A stretch of 64,000 nucleotides of DNA from Armigeres subalbatus (GCF_024139115.2 NC_085140.1:47834180-47898179); one strand, 5' to 3'. Positions 1 through 10,774 are shown, numbered from the stretch's first letter. Translations and numbers: made by a program. Notes: a model not told the origin generated them from the letters alone.

Positions 1-115
1 AACCCTCAACCTCCTACTCTCTAGATAGGCGTGATAACCCCTACACAACAAGACCACTTAAAGGTCACGTTTGCGGAAAAGCCATCAGAATCCGAGTACC
101 AACCTCCACCGCGTT
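1..115 (-). repeat. tRNA-like repeat, copy 1, cut by window edge
   Basis: Nearly identical to 27223-27340 over its whole length. It holds the 5' part of the tRNA-like cloverleaf described at 27206-27277 plus about 60 bp of conserved upstream flank. Because the flank is shared as well, copies 1 and 2 look like parts of one dispersed element, not independent tRNA genes. Confidence 0.7.
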
Positions 116-455
116 TTCTTATTTCTCACTCTTTATTTCTCACGCCTAGTTTCTCACGTATAATGACTTCCGGGTAGCTCTATCCCTCTACCAGGCCTGG
201 TAGCGGGTCACTTTTTAGTGATTTGGTCACATTTTTCGGGCGAGTCATTAAAAAGTCTCTTTTTTCGCCCTCAACTATTTTGAAACTGTTGGCTAAGTTC
301 AATGGCTAACTGTTGGTTAAATAAAGCTTTATGTATCCGTCGTATGAGGCTTTGATTATGGCGGAAATAAAATTACGGATCTTGGAAAAATGATCGCTCA
401 GAAAATTCGCCAGCCATTTAACTCGCATTTCACGCATTTCATTTAATTCGCATTT

Positions 456-490
456 CACCAATTTTGTAAGCTTTTCTTACAAAATTGGTG
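456..490. repeat. Perfect short hairpin
   Basis: A 15-bp arm (456-470, CACCAATTTTGTAAG) is followed by a 5-nt loop and its exact reverse complement (476-490). It is probably the core of a decayed foldback element; nothing shows a regulatory role. Confidence 0.75.
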
Positions 491-551
491 ACTTGATTCC
501 TTGGCAGACTTGATTCCTTGGGAGACTTAATTCTCCGCTATTTTACCGAGA

Positions 552-635
552 ACTATTGCCGTGAATGGCATATCTGTCCCATCTTTGATGGGTTTCATAT
601 TCATATGGGACAAATATGCGATTCACGAAATAGTA
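552..635. repeat. Imperfect inverted repeat
   Basis: Arms of about 31 bp (552-582 and 605-635) pair with a few mismatches around a 22-nt loop. It is probably a small foldback MITE or the fused ends of one. Confidence 0.6.
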
Positions 636-1008
636 GTATTGTTATAGCTTATTTTTATTATAGATGTTCTAGACAAATGATCGTTATGTAGCGAATTATT
701 TTTTTTTGATTGACAACCTTATTTATTTTATTATTTACTGTGTTTTGTCCCTCCTAATAATGACAAAATGCTATCAATTTTTCACAGCACAAAGCTGTAA
801 ATATAAAAATGCCAACATCCCCCCACATTTTCAGGAAAATTGGATTTTGAGTTGTTGCCACAATATGAGGATACTTGATCCTTAAAACTTGAGAAGTTTG
901 GCAAAAAAAAATCAAGAAGATATAAATTGTTCTCAAGCGGCTATTTTTTTTGTAGATGTGACAGATGTAATTAAGAGTTTGCTTTAAAAAAATATTTATT
1001 GAGTAGAT

Positions 1009-1115
1009 ATCATAGAGAGAGAATCGAGTCTCCCAAATTTTAAAGATTGCATGCGCTATCGAATTCCATAGCAAAAATCGTTTATATACACGCACAGCAA
1101 GTTGGAAAATCTGCG
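1009..1115. repeat. Dispersed repeat, copy A
   Basis: The same diverged sequence recurs at about 19926-20020, in the same orientation, sharing a stretch around ATCGAGTCTCCC and the following 80 bp. The class of element is not recognised. Confidence 0.55.
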
Positions 1116-1397
1116 TATTTTTGAGGAAAAATATTTAATAGTTCAGAGAGCATGATACTGCAGGTCGTGCCCTCAATCCCGGGCTCGTTGTTCCTGAATC
1201 TTCATAATTTCTGTTTCGTTTTCTATCAAAACGATCCGTAATCCAGTAAACGTAATTTTGACTCATTCTCACAAAGAATGCTCATTCACGCTGATTTTTG
1301 CATAGAAATCATTTTTCGGAAAAAAAAAATTACTCTTATCAGTGATAACCATAGGTTTCGCTCGTTTCCAGTGGCGTAAAAATTTGATTTGCTCGCG

Positions 1398-1527
1398 AGA
1401 CTACTCATAGTTTTCAGTAGTCCTGCTTTTGACTGATATTTAGAGAAATTTCCGTGGGAGAGGGCAATACAATTTTACTTAGTCACTGAGTAGATAAAAC
1501 TTAGCGTGTACGATTTTCGTTTCTCTT
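1398..1527. mobile_element. Foldback MITE, partial copy
   Basis: Matches the right half of the palindromic element at 25300-25517, including the central CATAGTTTT region and the outer ACTTAGTCACTGAGT block. The left arm is missing or too diverged to see. Confidence 0.65.
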
Positions 1528-1654
1528 CTGAGTTCGTTCTAAAAGAAAAAAATGGTGAGTGAAAGATATTTTCCGCCACAAATTTTGAAATAAAAAGATT
1601 CTCATTCGATCTAAAAACGCTTGATTTCGTCTCATCGAATTTGCAAATGAAACT

Positions 1655-1815
1655 GAATGTCACTATTTGGTCCCTTTGGTCAACAAAGTCACTATTTTGA
1701 GCAGCATCGGTCGCTACCAGCCCTGCTCTACCCCAAATTACAGTACACCGAATTCCATCAAACCGAAGGTCACTACCCCAAATGGAGCACTAGTCCGAAA
1801 TCCATTACCCTGAAA
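1655..1815 (+). repeat. Degenerate short-unit array
   Basis: Short phrases resembling CCCAAATGG and CCGAAxTCCATTA repeat at 15-20 bp spacing. This is a strongly decayed relative of the GGCCAAATGACC arrays found elsewhere in the window, and it sits directly before a 53-bp minisatellite. Confidence 0.45.
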
Positions 1816-2140
1816 ATATTAAATCAATACGTCTGCTCGGTATAAGGCAAAAATAAGAAATAATTCCTTCTTTAAATGAACACGTTTGCTCGGTATAAGA
1901 CGAACTGAGGAGATAAGGCCATCCTCAAATCAACGCGTCTGCCCGGTATAAGGCAGAAAGAAGAAAAATATTTTCTATAAATGAACGCGTTTGTCCGGTA
2001 TAAGGCAAACAGAGGAGATGATGCCTTCTTTAAATCAATGCGTCTGCCCGGTATAATGTAAAAAGAAGAAATAATGCCGAATTTGCCTGATATACAGCAA
2101 ACAGAAATGATGCCTCCTTTAAATCAACGTGACTGCCCTC
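1815..2140 (+). repeat. Minisatellite, about 53-bp unit, about 6 units
   Basis: Successive units share TGCCCGGTATAAGGCAAA, then a purine-rich stretch, then GCCTTCTTTAAATCAACGCG. The same family, in slightly different form, occurs at 32985-33260, 45685-45860 and 51680-51930. Spacing and divergence suggest an old tandem array. The units are not separated by unique spacers, so it is not CRISPR-like. Confidence 0.8.
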
Positions 2141-2191
2141 ATTGTCCTTCTAGCTGCTTGTCGTCTGTCGTTCTTCTTGTCGAAACAAGGT

Positions 2192-2517
2192 ACCCGGGCA
2201 GAAGCAATTAACCGAATAACAAAACATTATATGGACTTGTTTGATATAAGAGATAAAATAACAGACAACAATATCAAAAATTTGCACCGAAATATCATTT
2301 AAATATCAAGATATGCTATGGATAAGAACAAACTAATGGCACATGATATCGATCACTTATTACAAATAGCACAACTTGATCTCCTCATGATATTTTAGTG
2401 CAAAATATTGATATTGTCGTCTGATCTTTTATCACTTAAATCAATTAGGTCCATATCTCATTTTGCTATCTTATCAATATTTGATATTATTGAGCTATTT
2501 TCGTCTACTCGTGTATA
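2192..2517. mobile_element. Foldback MITE, intact copy
   Basis: About 325 bp with outer ends near ACCCGGGCAGA and, on the other side, its degraded counterpart. The two halves are imperfect inverted copies of each other over about 90 bp, both containing ACAATATCAAxAxTTTGCAC. Other copies lie at 12192-12336 (truncated) and about 20365-22390 (split by another insertion). There is no coding capacity, so it is a non-autonomous DNA element. Confidence 0.8.
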
Positions 2518-2984
2518 CCGCCGGCTTTCTATACACTATTGAAGCTGCATTCCCACAAGGGCTCATTTAATTTATTCTGTCCAAATCTATGTCTAAAGTA
2601 TATTTAGCCCAGTTGTCGTGGATTTAAGTTTCCATCAACTTTCCGCATTTTGCATGGAAAATGCTACAAAATATTCCCCCAATCCTAATAATCAAGAAAG
2701 GTGGCACATAAAGTGGAATGGGATTTTACGGAACAAAAATACATCGTTCTATACTGCATTAAAACAATTTAAAGCACGGAACGTACCGTCGAGTGCTTGC
2801 TAGTATTACACGGTGTACCTTGTTGAAACAGATGCAAAAAGGAGGCGATGAAGGATTGCTTTTGAATATTTCGTAAAACAATTGTTAATTATTCATAAGG
2901 ATTCTGAATAAACTTTTTTTCAGTACATTCAAAGTTAATTGCCTATATGCCGGGTATTAAGCCACCCGGAGTGGAAATTAATTA
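2518..2984. other. Non-coding stretch, nothing recognised
   Basis: AT-rich sequence without supported genes or repeats. The only frame of note, 61 codons from 2618, has no recognisable content. Confidence 0.4.
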
Positions 2985-3148
2985 CTATGTCTGAAACTTG
3001 ATTATGCATATGTACAACATGTGATAGATTTAGTTCGGAAAAGGTATTGGAGGGTAACCGCCCCTTCGGTGGGGTTTGATCCCACGACCCCAGTTCGCAT
3101 GACAGGTGCTTTCCCTTGTACATATGCATAATCAAGTTTCAGACATAG
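2985..3148 (-). mobile_element. tRNA(Ala)-like SINE remnant with inverted tail
   Basis: The central part matches the SINE at 7040-7190. The copy is cut before its tRNA head, and at the cut point it is joined to an exact 33-bp inverted copy of its own tail plus flank (2985-3017 versus 3116-3148). The whole unit can therefore fold back on itself. Confidence 0.7.
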
Positions 3149-3215
3149 TAAACTTTTTTGATTAACAATTCAACTGTCATTAAATGAAGAATAAACTTGA
3201 AATAACTATCAATTC

Positions 3216-3405
3216 GGGATACTGGCTTAATCGGGGTAGTGTCCCATTCGGGGTAGTTAGTGGCCTTCAGGGTAATGGCATTATGGGTAATGGAATTATG
3301 GGTAGTGTCGAATATTCCTTTCGGGCAGATGGGTTTCGGCCTAATGGTTTGTTCCTGTTTGTTCAACCAAGTGGCATTCGGCCGAACGGCCCTTCCCCAT
3401 TAAAT
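3216..3405 (+). repeat. Degenerate GGGGTAATG/GGCC-type array
   Basis: Phrases such as ATTCGGGGTAGT, GGTAATGGCATTATG and CATTCGGCCGAACGGCC repeat at about 15-17 bp. It belongs to the loose family of GGCCAAATGACC arrays. The two overlapping open frames here are by-products of the short repeat. Confidence 0.65.
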
Positions 3406-4959
3406 TTGAAGGCGAAATAGGATTCGAAATGTGACTCCATTTAAATCGCAGTAATAATTCCATAATCATTCGTCTATCAAATGTGATTTTATTCGGATGA
3501 TTCATTTTGACTCTCAAATGTAATTAAATTCGAATCCCAAATATTGTTCTATTCGCATTATTGAGGCAATTGAGGCAATAGCCGAAAATAGACAATTATC
3601 CCACTTTGTTTGAACTGAATATTTTTTTTGTTGAAGATTTTTCTGTTGGATATTCAGGATTTTGAGAGAAAAGGTTTCTCGTAGGCATTCAGTAGAATTT
3701 TGGACATAAATTTAAAAGAATTCAGTATGTAAATAGGTGAGACTGGGTAGACTTGATCCTTCTCTAAGAACTTGGTCTAATGAAAGCAGAAAAGTGCTCT
3801 TTGATTCTTTAAAATATTTTTCATTCAAACATGTATATTTTACAACTTACCAAACGTATTCATGAACGATTTTTGTTATGGAATTTAACAATGCGTGCAA
3901 TCTTATATATTGGGGAACGTTCATCCCCTTTTTATATATCTACTCAAAGATTTTTTTTCGGACCGATCCTCCATTAAATTTGTCTAGTCTGCAATAAAGA
4001 CACAGGGAAACAATTTTTTTTTTTTCGTCAGATTTGTTTAAGGGTAACTAACGAGGGATCAAGTGTCCCCACATTTAGTTACAACCAGGTTACAACTTTA
4101 AATTTAAATACATATGCTGAAATTGTGATGGATTGTTTACATTTTTTATCAGATCAGATCATTATGTATATTTATGGCTTTATCTTTGAAACAAAAATAA
4201 CATTTGGTCATTGTTAACAGTTATTCAAATTTTGCGTGGCCACTAAAAAGATATCAAGAAGGGCCAAAAAACACTAACCCTCTTATAGCATTATTATGGT
4301 TGTTAATCCACAAAATAAGTCACTATACAATAATCATTTGTCTAGAGAATCTATACAAAAAATACGCTAGAACAAAAATACTTCAGATCTCGGTAAAACA
4401 TGGCAAATCAAGTTTCTCAAAGGATCAGGTCTTCTCATATTCCCCTACTAATTTATATGCGAACTGACCTTTTACAGTTTTTATTCAAATCAGCTCAAAG
4501 AGAGAACACTCAGAACATAAGATAAAATCGAAAGAGCGTGGTGGAGCTGAATCGATTATTTAAACCATCCTAATAGCAGAAAAAGCCAGTTGCGTTAATA
4601 CTTTTGTTTTATTGGCATTTCCAAGAACTCTTTTCTTTCTGGAAAAGCATACAAATAGACAGATATCAAAGATATCAAAATCAGTGTTCAGGTGAAAATT
4701 ATGTTTTTAAACGTGAGGTATTGTTGAAAACGAGGTTATCCTTAACCTCGTTTGCTAAAACACTTCAAAAGTCATATCAAACAGCTTGATATTTATTTAT
4801 ATTCGAAGTCATCAAACAAGATCTTCTTGGATTTCTGGCAAGATCAAGCCCAAGGATGCATACATTTTTTTTTAATTTCGCTTCTCATTAATCGAATTGT
4901 CCCCACGCAAATTGATGAGTAATCCTTTGACAAACACCTCTACCACAAGATCGAATTGA
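3406..4959. other. AT-rich non-coding stretch
   Basis: No supported gene or transposon. There is a perfect 11-bp hairpin with a 4-nt loop at 4728-4753 (arms AAACGAGGTTA / TAACCTCGTTT). The 87-codon frame at 4204-4467 has AT-rich codons throughout and no motif. Confidence 0.4.
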
Positions 4960-6700
4960 ATGGCGGCAGATCAGTTCTGCTCGATGGTGGTTCGTTTCAC
5001 TGCGGCGGCGACTAAGACCTGTTCCAATGTCCCAATGCTAACCGGTCACTTAGCGATCGATAGTGATCTCCACCAAGTCGTCTTCGTCGTCGCCCCTCTT
5101 GAGCACAACCCCGAACCGAACGAGAACTGTCAGGTGCCAAAAGATTGGCGAAAAAGTGCATCTCGGTGCTAATTTCCGATGACCGTGGCTCGGCATTAGA
5201 TAACACCTTCCGTGTCTCCACGCACGGTCGTCGAAACTATCGATTGCGCACCGACCATGAGCGATGAGTGTAAGACTTTGAAATTGAAAAAAATAAAATA
5301 ACACAGCGATCGTTACGACCAACATCGCGCGCTCATTCGAAAATGCAAATTTGGATCACCACACGGGGCCACGCAGATAAAAAAAAAGGCAAATCAACAC
5401 ACACAGTCAGTGGTTGTCTTGTCAGTCGTGGTGTCGATCGATTACGCATTCTCGCGGGGCAGGTTTTGCTTTCCAGCCTCGTTTTCGCCAACGCCAGGCG
5501 AGGGAATTTCAGGTCTGTGATTATTACCAAATTTGATTAGCATATGCGACGCGGTTGCGGCTGTTGTGACAGTAGTGGCGACGGGAAAGTACGACTGGAT
5601 TCAATGCTGTCACATACCCCGTTGGACCGTGCCGCTCTCACGAGATTTGTGGATCGCTTTTGCCTTGGTCGCGAAGGTGCCAGTTGAAATAGGAGGAAAA
5701 AAACGAGCTCGCCCCATTGATTGCTCATTGATATTCCGGATTCATCGGGAAGAGTTGTTTGGTTTGTTTGTGAAATTAACGATCGGCAGCAGCGACGCAC
5801 CGTTACCGGTTTGGGTGATCTGCTCTGGCGATATTCGATTGCGTGGCACCAAATGCAAAATTGAATAATAAACGACCTACGGTTGGGGCCATTTCTATTT
5901 TTGTCAACTGGTTCGGTGAGAACTCGCTCGAACAATACCAAAATGCACTAATGCACTTAGATCCCAGACTGCGTTCACAGACCCAAAGCAGTCCAAGGCT
6001 GTCGGAGACGGCTCCCAGGAGTCTCAGCACGCGAAGGTTCTGTATGCTCTGGTTTTTAATGATACTGTAACAATATCATTTGTGTGCATGAAACGAGAAA
6101 TCGACACAATGGCTCTAGCGGCGGGTTGCACCAAGAACTCTCGCTTGGTTCGGTAGAATAACTGCTGCCCACCGCATTGAAATGCACCTTGCCGAGCAAT
6201 CGATCCCAGCGACAAGACCGCCCGCACTGACTGTGGTGGATAATTGAGCGCGTAGATTTCAACAACAATAAAAACCACGCCAATAATAAATTCCTACCCA
6301 ATGTGAGGGGCAGCAAAGCGTGCAACTAGCGTCTAAATAAAAACTCCCCACATGCGGAGTGCGCACCAAATTCAGCGCCACCGAGAGACCTTATAGGTGC
6401 GGTTTCTTCATGCGACTCGGTGTGGGTGCAGAACTGCAGAACCCATTGTTGATGATGGCGCTGCTGCTGGCAAAACTCACGCATCTTGCAATCTCTTTCG
6501 CTGGATCCCACCTCGCCTCGCCTGACGTTGAGGTCCAGCGTTGGTGTTGGTGGTCGTCTAGTGTTGTTGCTTTCATATGTTATTGGGTACGAGCACAACA
6601 GCAAGCAGGGTATTTACAGTGGAGGATATTCAATGGTAAGATGGAATAATTCCTCCAGTTTCCAAAAACAGTTAACAGTTGGAGTTCCCCGTGTTCGTGG
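4960..6700. promoter_or_regulatory. GC-rich unique block, possible promoter or 5' exon
   Basis: This block is clearly richer in G+C than its surroundings, contains no repeat seen elsewhere in the window, and has many overlapping open frames on both strands, as GC-rich non-coding DNA does. Arthropod initiator-like TCAGT motifs occur on the + strand (about 5405-5430) and on the - strand (about 6220-6230). The latter has a GATTG about 28 nt downstream, one base off the downstream promoter element consensus. No protein is recognised in any frame. This could be the promoter and leader exon of a host gene with long introns, or simply conserved intergenic DNA. Confidence 0.3.
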
Positions 6701-7039
6701 TCAGACATAGCCACATACATTTCCATTTAGTTCCCTGGTTACTTTTTACGTGAACTGCTACTAAAGTCTGATGATTTTTCACACGATTCACAATATTCGA
6801 GATTGGAAAAGAAGCAAGTGCGATCATGTTTTCTCTTCTAAGAAGCACAAGGCGAAGAATTTTCTGGCAATAAACATTGGAGGTACTAACGCCTAACCAA
6901 TTATTTCCATGGACAGTGGCGCCGGGAGTGGGTATAGGACAAGTAGAACATGTCCTACGCACGATATTTCCTGGGTGGGACAGTCAAGGTATTGTCCTAC
7001 CCATGATTCTGGTGAGAAGACATCATCTAAGTAATTATT
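6701..7039. other. Non-coding stretch, nothing recognised
   Basis: No gene, array or transposon end could be supported here. Confidence 0.4.
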
Positions 7040-7190
7040 GTATTTGAAACTCGATTATGCATATGTACAATATGTGATAGATTTAGTTCGGAAAAGGTAT
7101 TGGAGGGTCACCGCCCCTTCGGTGGGCTTTGATCCCACGACCCCAGTACGCTAGACAGGTGCTTTCCCTACTAAGCTACGAAGGACCTCC
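7040..7190 (-). mobile_element. tRNA(Ala)-like SINE
   Basis: Read on the - strand, it starts with a tRNA-like head (about 7190-7118) carrying an A-box-like TAGCTTAGTAGG, an anticodon loop reading CTAGCGT (AGC, alanine), and a B-box-like GGGATCAAAGCC. Complementary CCTTCG / CGAAGG ends form an acceptor-like stem. A body and AT-rich tail follow. The truncated copy at 2985-3118 shares the body. Confidence 0.7.
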
Positions 7191-7199
7191 GTCGACCTC

Positions 7200-7540
7200 C
7201 GCAGCTTAGCGGGTACTGATGAAACCAAATTCCCAGCACCAGGCACCATCCGAACTCTCACAATACAGTACCCGCTAACCGTTTCACTACCCACTGTGCA
7301 CTACTCACTTTTCACAGTGAGAAGTGAGTAGTGAAACGTCTCATTACCCTCTTCACACTACTAACGTGATGCCCACTTTTCACTCCTTATTTCTCACTGT
7401 GAAAAGTAAGTATGCGAAATGGGTAGTGAGACGTCTCACTACTCAATTTGCGCTTCTCACTTTTTACAGCGAGAAGTGGGAAATAAGGAGTGAGAAGTGC
7501 GACGTCTCACTCCTAATTTATTACTTTTCAAATGTTATAT
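7200..7540. repeat. TTCTCAC/GTGAGAA array with alternating orientation
   Basis: Blocks of CACTTCTCACT and their reverse complement AGTGAGAAGTG alternate, broken by the recurring motif GAGACGTCTCAC, itself palindromic. Neighbouring blocks can pair into hairpins. The array is followed directly by a GGCCAAATGACC array, as at 22480-23605. Confidence 0.8.
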
Positions 7541-7544
7541 TCGG

Positions 7545-7660
7545 CTAAACGACCCTTTTTGCCAAATGACCCTTACGGCCAAATGTCCTATTCGGCCAGT
7601 TGTCCTATTCGGCCAAATGACCCTTTCGGCCAAATGACTGATGATGCCAAATGATAGATG
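7545..7660 (+). repeat. GGCCAAATGACC short-unit array
   Basis: Seven or so units of about 16-17 bp, consensus roughly TTCGGCCAAATGACCC, with substitutions between units. Confidence 0.85.
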
Positions 7661-8309
7661 TATTCAAAGGAACCAGCACAATATGTTCAGCACAAGACGG
7701 AGAAATTTCGAATAGAACATTTTTTAAAAAATATCGTAAGGATATCTGATACATTCTTAATGAAAAATTTGTAATACAGGTCGGACTAGATTATCCGGAG
7801 TATCGATTTTTTTTACTCCGGATAATCGAATCCTCCGGAAAAATATTAAATCTGCAATTAAATAAAGAAAAACTTATGTTTTATTTTACTTGCAATGGTG
7901 TAATCAGAAATTATTTAGGAAAAACCCTTAATAATTCACCTAGCGGTATCAGTGACTTTCTGCTGTATTATAAAAAAAAGTATTTCTGCCATAATTTTTG
8001 AGTCCATAGTCCGATCGAGCCAATTTTCAATATGAAATGTTAAGACAAGATTCCCATTTGAATGCAACTTGTTGGTTGAGAATAGGTGCTGAAATAGCTA
8101 GACTATTTACGCGCTTTTTGTACAAAAAATAGTATTTTTGCCATTATTTATCATGATCAAGTCAATTTTCAACAGAAAGCAATGCAACTTTTGAGTCCAG
8201 TTCGATCCATCGAATTGTAAATAGGAAACAATGCAAAGGCTCCCCCAGACCTAAGTGATTTCATCGCTGCAACGGTGACAGAATCGCATTCGCCAATTCG
8301 TGTCGCGTG
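7661..8309. other. Non-coding stretch before RTE insertion
   Basis: AT-rich and without a supported gene. A 14-bp inverted pair around GATTATCCGGAGTA / TACTCCGGATAATC lies at 7791-7826 with a short loop. Confidence 0.45.
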
Positions 8310-9319
8310 TGTTTGGAAGTTAACTGTGTGAAGATTTCGTTCGAATCGCACCGGGGACTAAGACAAGGTGATGGACTTTCGTGCCTGTTGTTCAACATTG
8401 CGCTAGAAGGTGTCATGCGGAGAGCCCGGTGTAACAGCCGGGGTACGATTTTCAACAGATCCAGTCAATTTATTTGCTTCGCGGATGACATGGACATTGT
8501 CGGCCGAACATTTGCAAAGGTGGCAGAACTGTACACCCTCCTGAAACGTGAAGCAACAAAAGTTGGACTGGTGGTGAATGCGTCAAAGACAAAGTACATG
8601 CTTGTGGGCGGAACCGACCGCGACAGGGCCCGCCTGGGAAGCAGTGTTACGATAGACGGGTATACCTTCGAGGTGGTCGAGGAATTCGTCTACCTCGGAT
8701 CCTTGGTAACGGCTGACAACAACGTTAGTCGTGAAATACGAAGCCGCATCATCTGTGGAAGTCGGGCCTACTACGGGCTCCAGAAGAAACTGCGGTCGAA
8801 AAAGATTCGCCACCGCACCAAATGTGGCATGTACAAGACGCTTATAAGACCGGTTGTCCTCTACGGACATGAAACATGGACAATGCTCGAGGAGGACTTG
8901 CAAGCACTCGGAGTATTCGAGAGACGGGTGCTTAGGACCATCTTTGGCGGTGTGCAAGAAAACGGTGTGTGGCGGCGAAGAATGAACCATGAGCTCGCCC
9001 AACTCTACGGCGAACCCAGTATCCAGAAGGTAGCTAAAGCCGGAAGGGTACGATGGACAGGACATGTTGCAAGAATGCCGGACAGCAACCCTGCAAAGAT
9101 GGTGTTCGCTTCCGATCCGGCAGGTACGAGACGGCGTGGAGCGCAGCGAGCGAGATGGGCAGACCAGGTGCAAAACGACTTGGCGAGCGTGGGGCGTATC
9201 CGAGGATGGAGAGATGCGGCCTCGAACCATGCATTGTGGCGTCAAATTGTTGATTCAGTGTTATCTGTTTAGATGTTGACTAAATTAATGAAATGAATTA
9301 ATGAATTTGTTTGGAAGTT
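8310..9319 (+). mobile_element. RTE-type non-LTR retrotransposon, 5'-truncated
   Basis: A 12-bp direct repeat TGTTTGGAAGTT flanks the insertion (8310-8321 and 9308-9319), so the inserted DNA is 8322-9307. Its 5' end is cut inside the reverse transcriptase and its 3' end is a short AATGAATTAATGAAT-type tail. This is the classic outcome of incomplete target-primed reverse transcription. The uninterrupted frame and clean target duplication point to a fairly recent insertion. A diverged relative lies at 37185-37465, and a sister subfamily at 27374-27872 and 53357-56889. Confidence 0.88.
8322..9272 (+). CDS. Reverse transcriptase C-terminal part, RTE type
   Basis: About 316 codons without a stop. 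The first residues of any longer frame belong to flanking DNA, because the element begins at 8322. Visible reverse-transcriptase motifs are GLRQGDGLSCLLFN (palm motif 4), the catalytic FADD (codons at 8478-8489), a KTKYM block and the FVYLGSLV stretch. These are followed by the thumb and C-terminal region with RRRMNHEL and GRVRWTGHVARM. The endonuclease and the N-terminal half of the reverse transcriptase are missing, so the fragment cannot move by itself. The catalytic aspartates are kept. The clade assignment (RTE) rests on motif spacing and the C-terminal layout. Confidence 0.85.
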   Translation, partial: NCVKISFESHRGLRQGDGLSCLLFNIALEGVMRRARCNSRGTIFNRSSQFICFADDMDIVGRTFAKVAELYTLLKREATKVGLVVNASKTKYMLVGGTDRDRARLGSSVTIDGYTFEVVEEFVYLGSLVTADNNVSREIRSRIICGSRAYYGLQKKLRSKKIRHRTKCGMYKTLIRPVVLYGHETWTMLEEDLQALGVFERRVLRTIFGGVQENGVWRRRMNHELAQLYGEPSIQKVAKAGRVRWTGHVARMPDSNPAKMVFASDPAGTRRRGAQRARWADQVQNDLASVGRIRGWRDAASNHALWRQIVDSVLSV

Positions 9320-10114
9320 GGAAGCAAATTGGATAAGGATAAGTGTCAAAAAATGGGATGAATTTTGTGCACTCAAACACACAGACATCACACATTTAAT
9401 TCGTAATTTTACTATAACGAAGCGTTTTATCACAACGTAAGTGGGGGAATATTTCTCTGCCCATTTTTCGCATTTTTATCAGGTGACGAGCATATTTTTC
9501 ATGTCTAGTTATGATCAAAAAAGCCTTATGCTGCTCGTCTATCGTCGTTAATTATCAATTGAAAGTGAATTCTGCAATATTTGTTATGCTCCCAACCACT
9601 TTGTTCTATGGTGGCGAGGTTACATTTTCATCTGTCGAATGAGTGGCTGTACCCGAGACATGACATAAATAGCAAATCTGAAGATTTTGTCTCAAATGCT
9701 TAATTGACAATCGATCAAATAATTGCATGGAAGAAAAAGAGAGGAAACGGACTTCCATGGAAAAGTCCTTGAAGCGAGAAGTTTGTGGACATGTTCTAGA
9801 GGAAAAAATTGATTCACGATTAAGATTAATTATAGAGAACACCCCTACTTCAGTCCCTCCCATCCAGCTACGTTCGTGTTTCTTCCAATATGCATATCTT
9901 GTACAACAGTAATATATTAATTTCAATTCATGAATTTGATATACAAGCCAATAGTCAAATTTTAATATACAAAACAACCCCCTCCCACAACCTAGATACG
10001 TCCCATATTGTTAAAATAATCATATTGTATATTATAATACTGAAAAAGACACAATCCCCGTGTCGAAACTTCGAGTAAATAATAAATTTGTTGTAAAAAA
10101 ATTCAATAAATATA
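9320..10114. other. Non-coding stretch, one faint hAT-MITE remnant
   Basis: About 9512-9585 resembles the right end of the hAT-type MITE at 38634-39049 (a CGTCGTT..TTATC..TTGAAAG..ATTTCTGC pattern). The 123-codon antisense frame at 9606-9977 has no recognisable domain. Confidence 0.4.
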
Positions 10115-10220
10115 TGATAAATTTGATAAAGAATATTGTTTTTAGCTTTTTAGTGGAATGTCTTCACTTGTCATAAGACAAGTTTGTACCTTCCCATTTA
10201 ATTCCACCACTTGATTGTAT

Positions 10221-10497
10221 CTTCTTCTTCTTATTGGCATTACATCCCCACACTGGGACAGAGCCGCCTCGCAGCTTAGTGTTCATTAAGCACTTCCACA
10301 GTTATTAACTGCGAGGTTTCCTAGCCAAGTTACCATTTTTGCATTCGTATATCATGAGGCTAACATGATGATACTTTTATGCCCAGGGAAGTCGAGACAA
10401 TTCTCAATCCGAAAATTGCCTAGACCGGAACCGGGAATCGAACCCAGCCACCCAGCTTTGTAGCCGCGCGTCTTACCGTATGGTTATGGAGGGCCCT
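10221..10497 (-). mobile_element. Feilai-type tRNA-derived SINE
   Basis: On the - strand it runs from AGGGCCCTCCATAACCATAC through an A-box-like stretch, a B box GGGTTCGATTCCC, and the body GACAATTTTCGG...TTGTCTCGACTTCCC. It then passes CTTAATGAACACTAAGCTGCG and ends in an AAGAAGAAGA tail. The same family lies at 31136-31408 on the + strand. The SINE sits in the centre of a Penelope terminal-repeat palindrome. Its name rests on memory of the Aedes Feilai family structure, not on a search. Confidence 0.8.
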
Positions 10498-10519
10498 CTA
10501 GATATCTAGATGTCTAGAT

Positions 10520-10570
10520 GAGACACTGAAGACGACCTTACTGTTGAGGTCCAAATACGTATCTGTCAAG
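10520..10570 (+). ncRNA. Hammerhead-like motif, mutated core
   Basis: CTGAAGA (10526-10532), then a short hairpin, then CAAATACGTATCTGTC. The expected GAAA box reads CAAA, so the catalytic G12 position is lost and this copy should be inactive. Intact relatives are at 12570 and 17445. Confidence 0.45.
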
Positions 10571-10774
10571 GTACAATCAAGTGGTGGAATTAAATGGGAA
10601 GGTACAAACTCGTCTTATGACAAGTGATAAATTTGATGATTTTGGACCCCAACCCTCCCCATTGTAATACTTTTTGTATGGAATGTTTAATTTTTTGTAA
10701 GGATCGTTGTGCTCGACCTGACACCCTCCCTCATCCTACAGCGTTATGAAATTTGTTGAAAATTTGTGAAAAAA

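Larger units (their letters stand above)
116..1008. other. AT-rich non-coding stretch with two hairpins
   Basis: No supported gene. A short TTCTCAC-type tract lies at about 120-165, and the two inverted repeats at 456-490 and 552-635 are listed separately. Open frames here have no recognisable domain and no coding-like third-position bias. Confidence 0.5.
10115..10637. mobile_element. Penelope-like terminal repeat palindrome with nested SINE
   Basis: A 13-bp direct repeat TGATAAATTTGAT flanks the insertion (10115-10127 and 10625-10637). The left part (10140-10220) is an inverted copy of the right part (10520-10624); both carry CAAGTGGTGGAATTAAATGG and GACAAG ends. This matches the terminal repeats of the Penelope-like element at 16757-17581, which often occur as head-to-head pairs. 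A Feilai-type SINE fills the middle. Confidence 0.75.

Noticed and set aside
754..1095. 113-codon - strand open frame
   Set aside because: Codons are AT-rich like the surroundings, part of it lies in the dispersed repeat at 1009-1115, and no domain or start context is seen.
5537..5941. 134-codon - strand frame in the GC-rich block
   Set aside because: Several frames on both strands are open here, as expected from GC-rich DNA; none is recognisable or shows a clear advantage in codon use.
8307..8321. First residues (MCLEV) of the 321-codon frame as a start
   Set aside because: They are encoded by the target-site duplication and flank; the element itself begins at 8322.
8583..9245. 220-codon - strand frame
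   Set aside because: It is the antisense shadow of the RTE reverse transcriptase at 8322-9272, which has clear family motifs.
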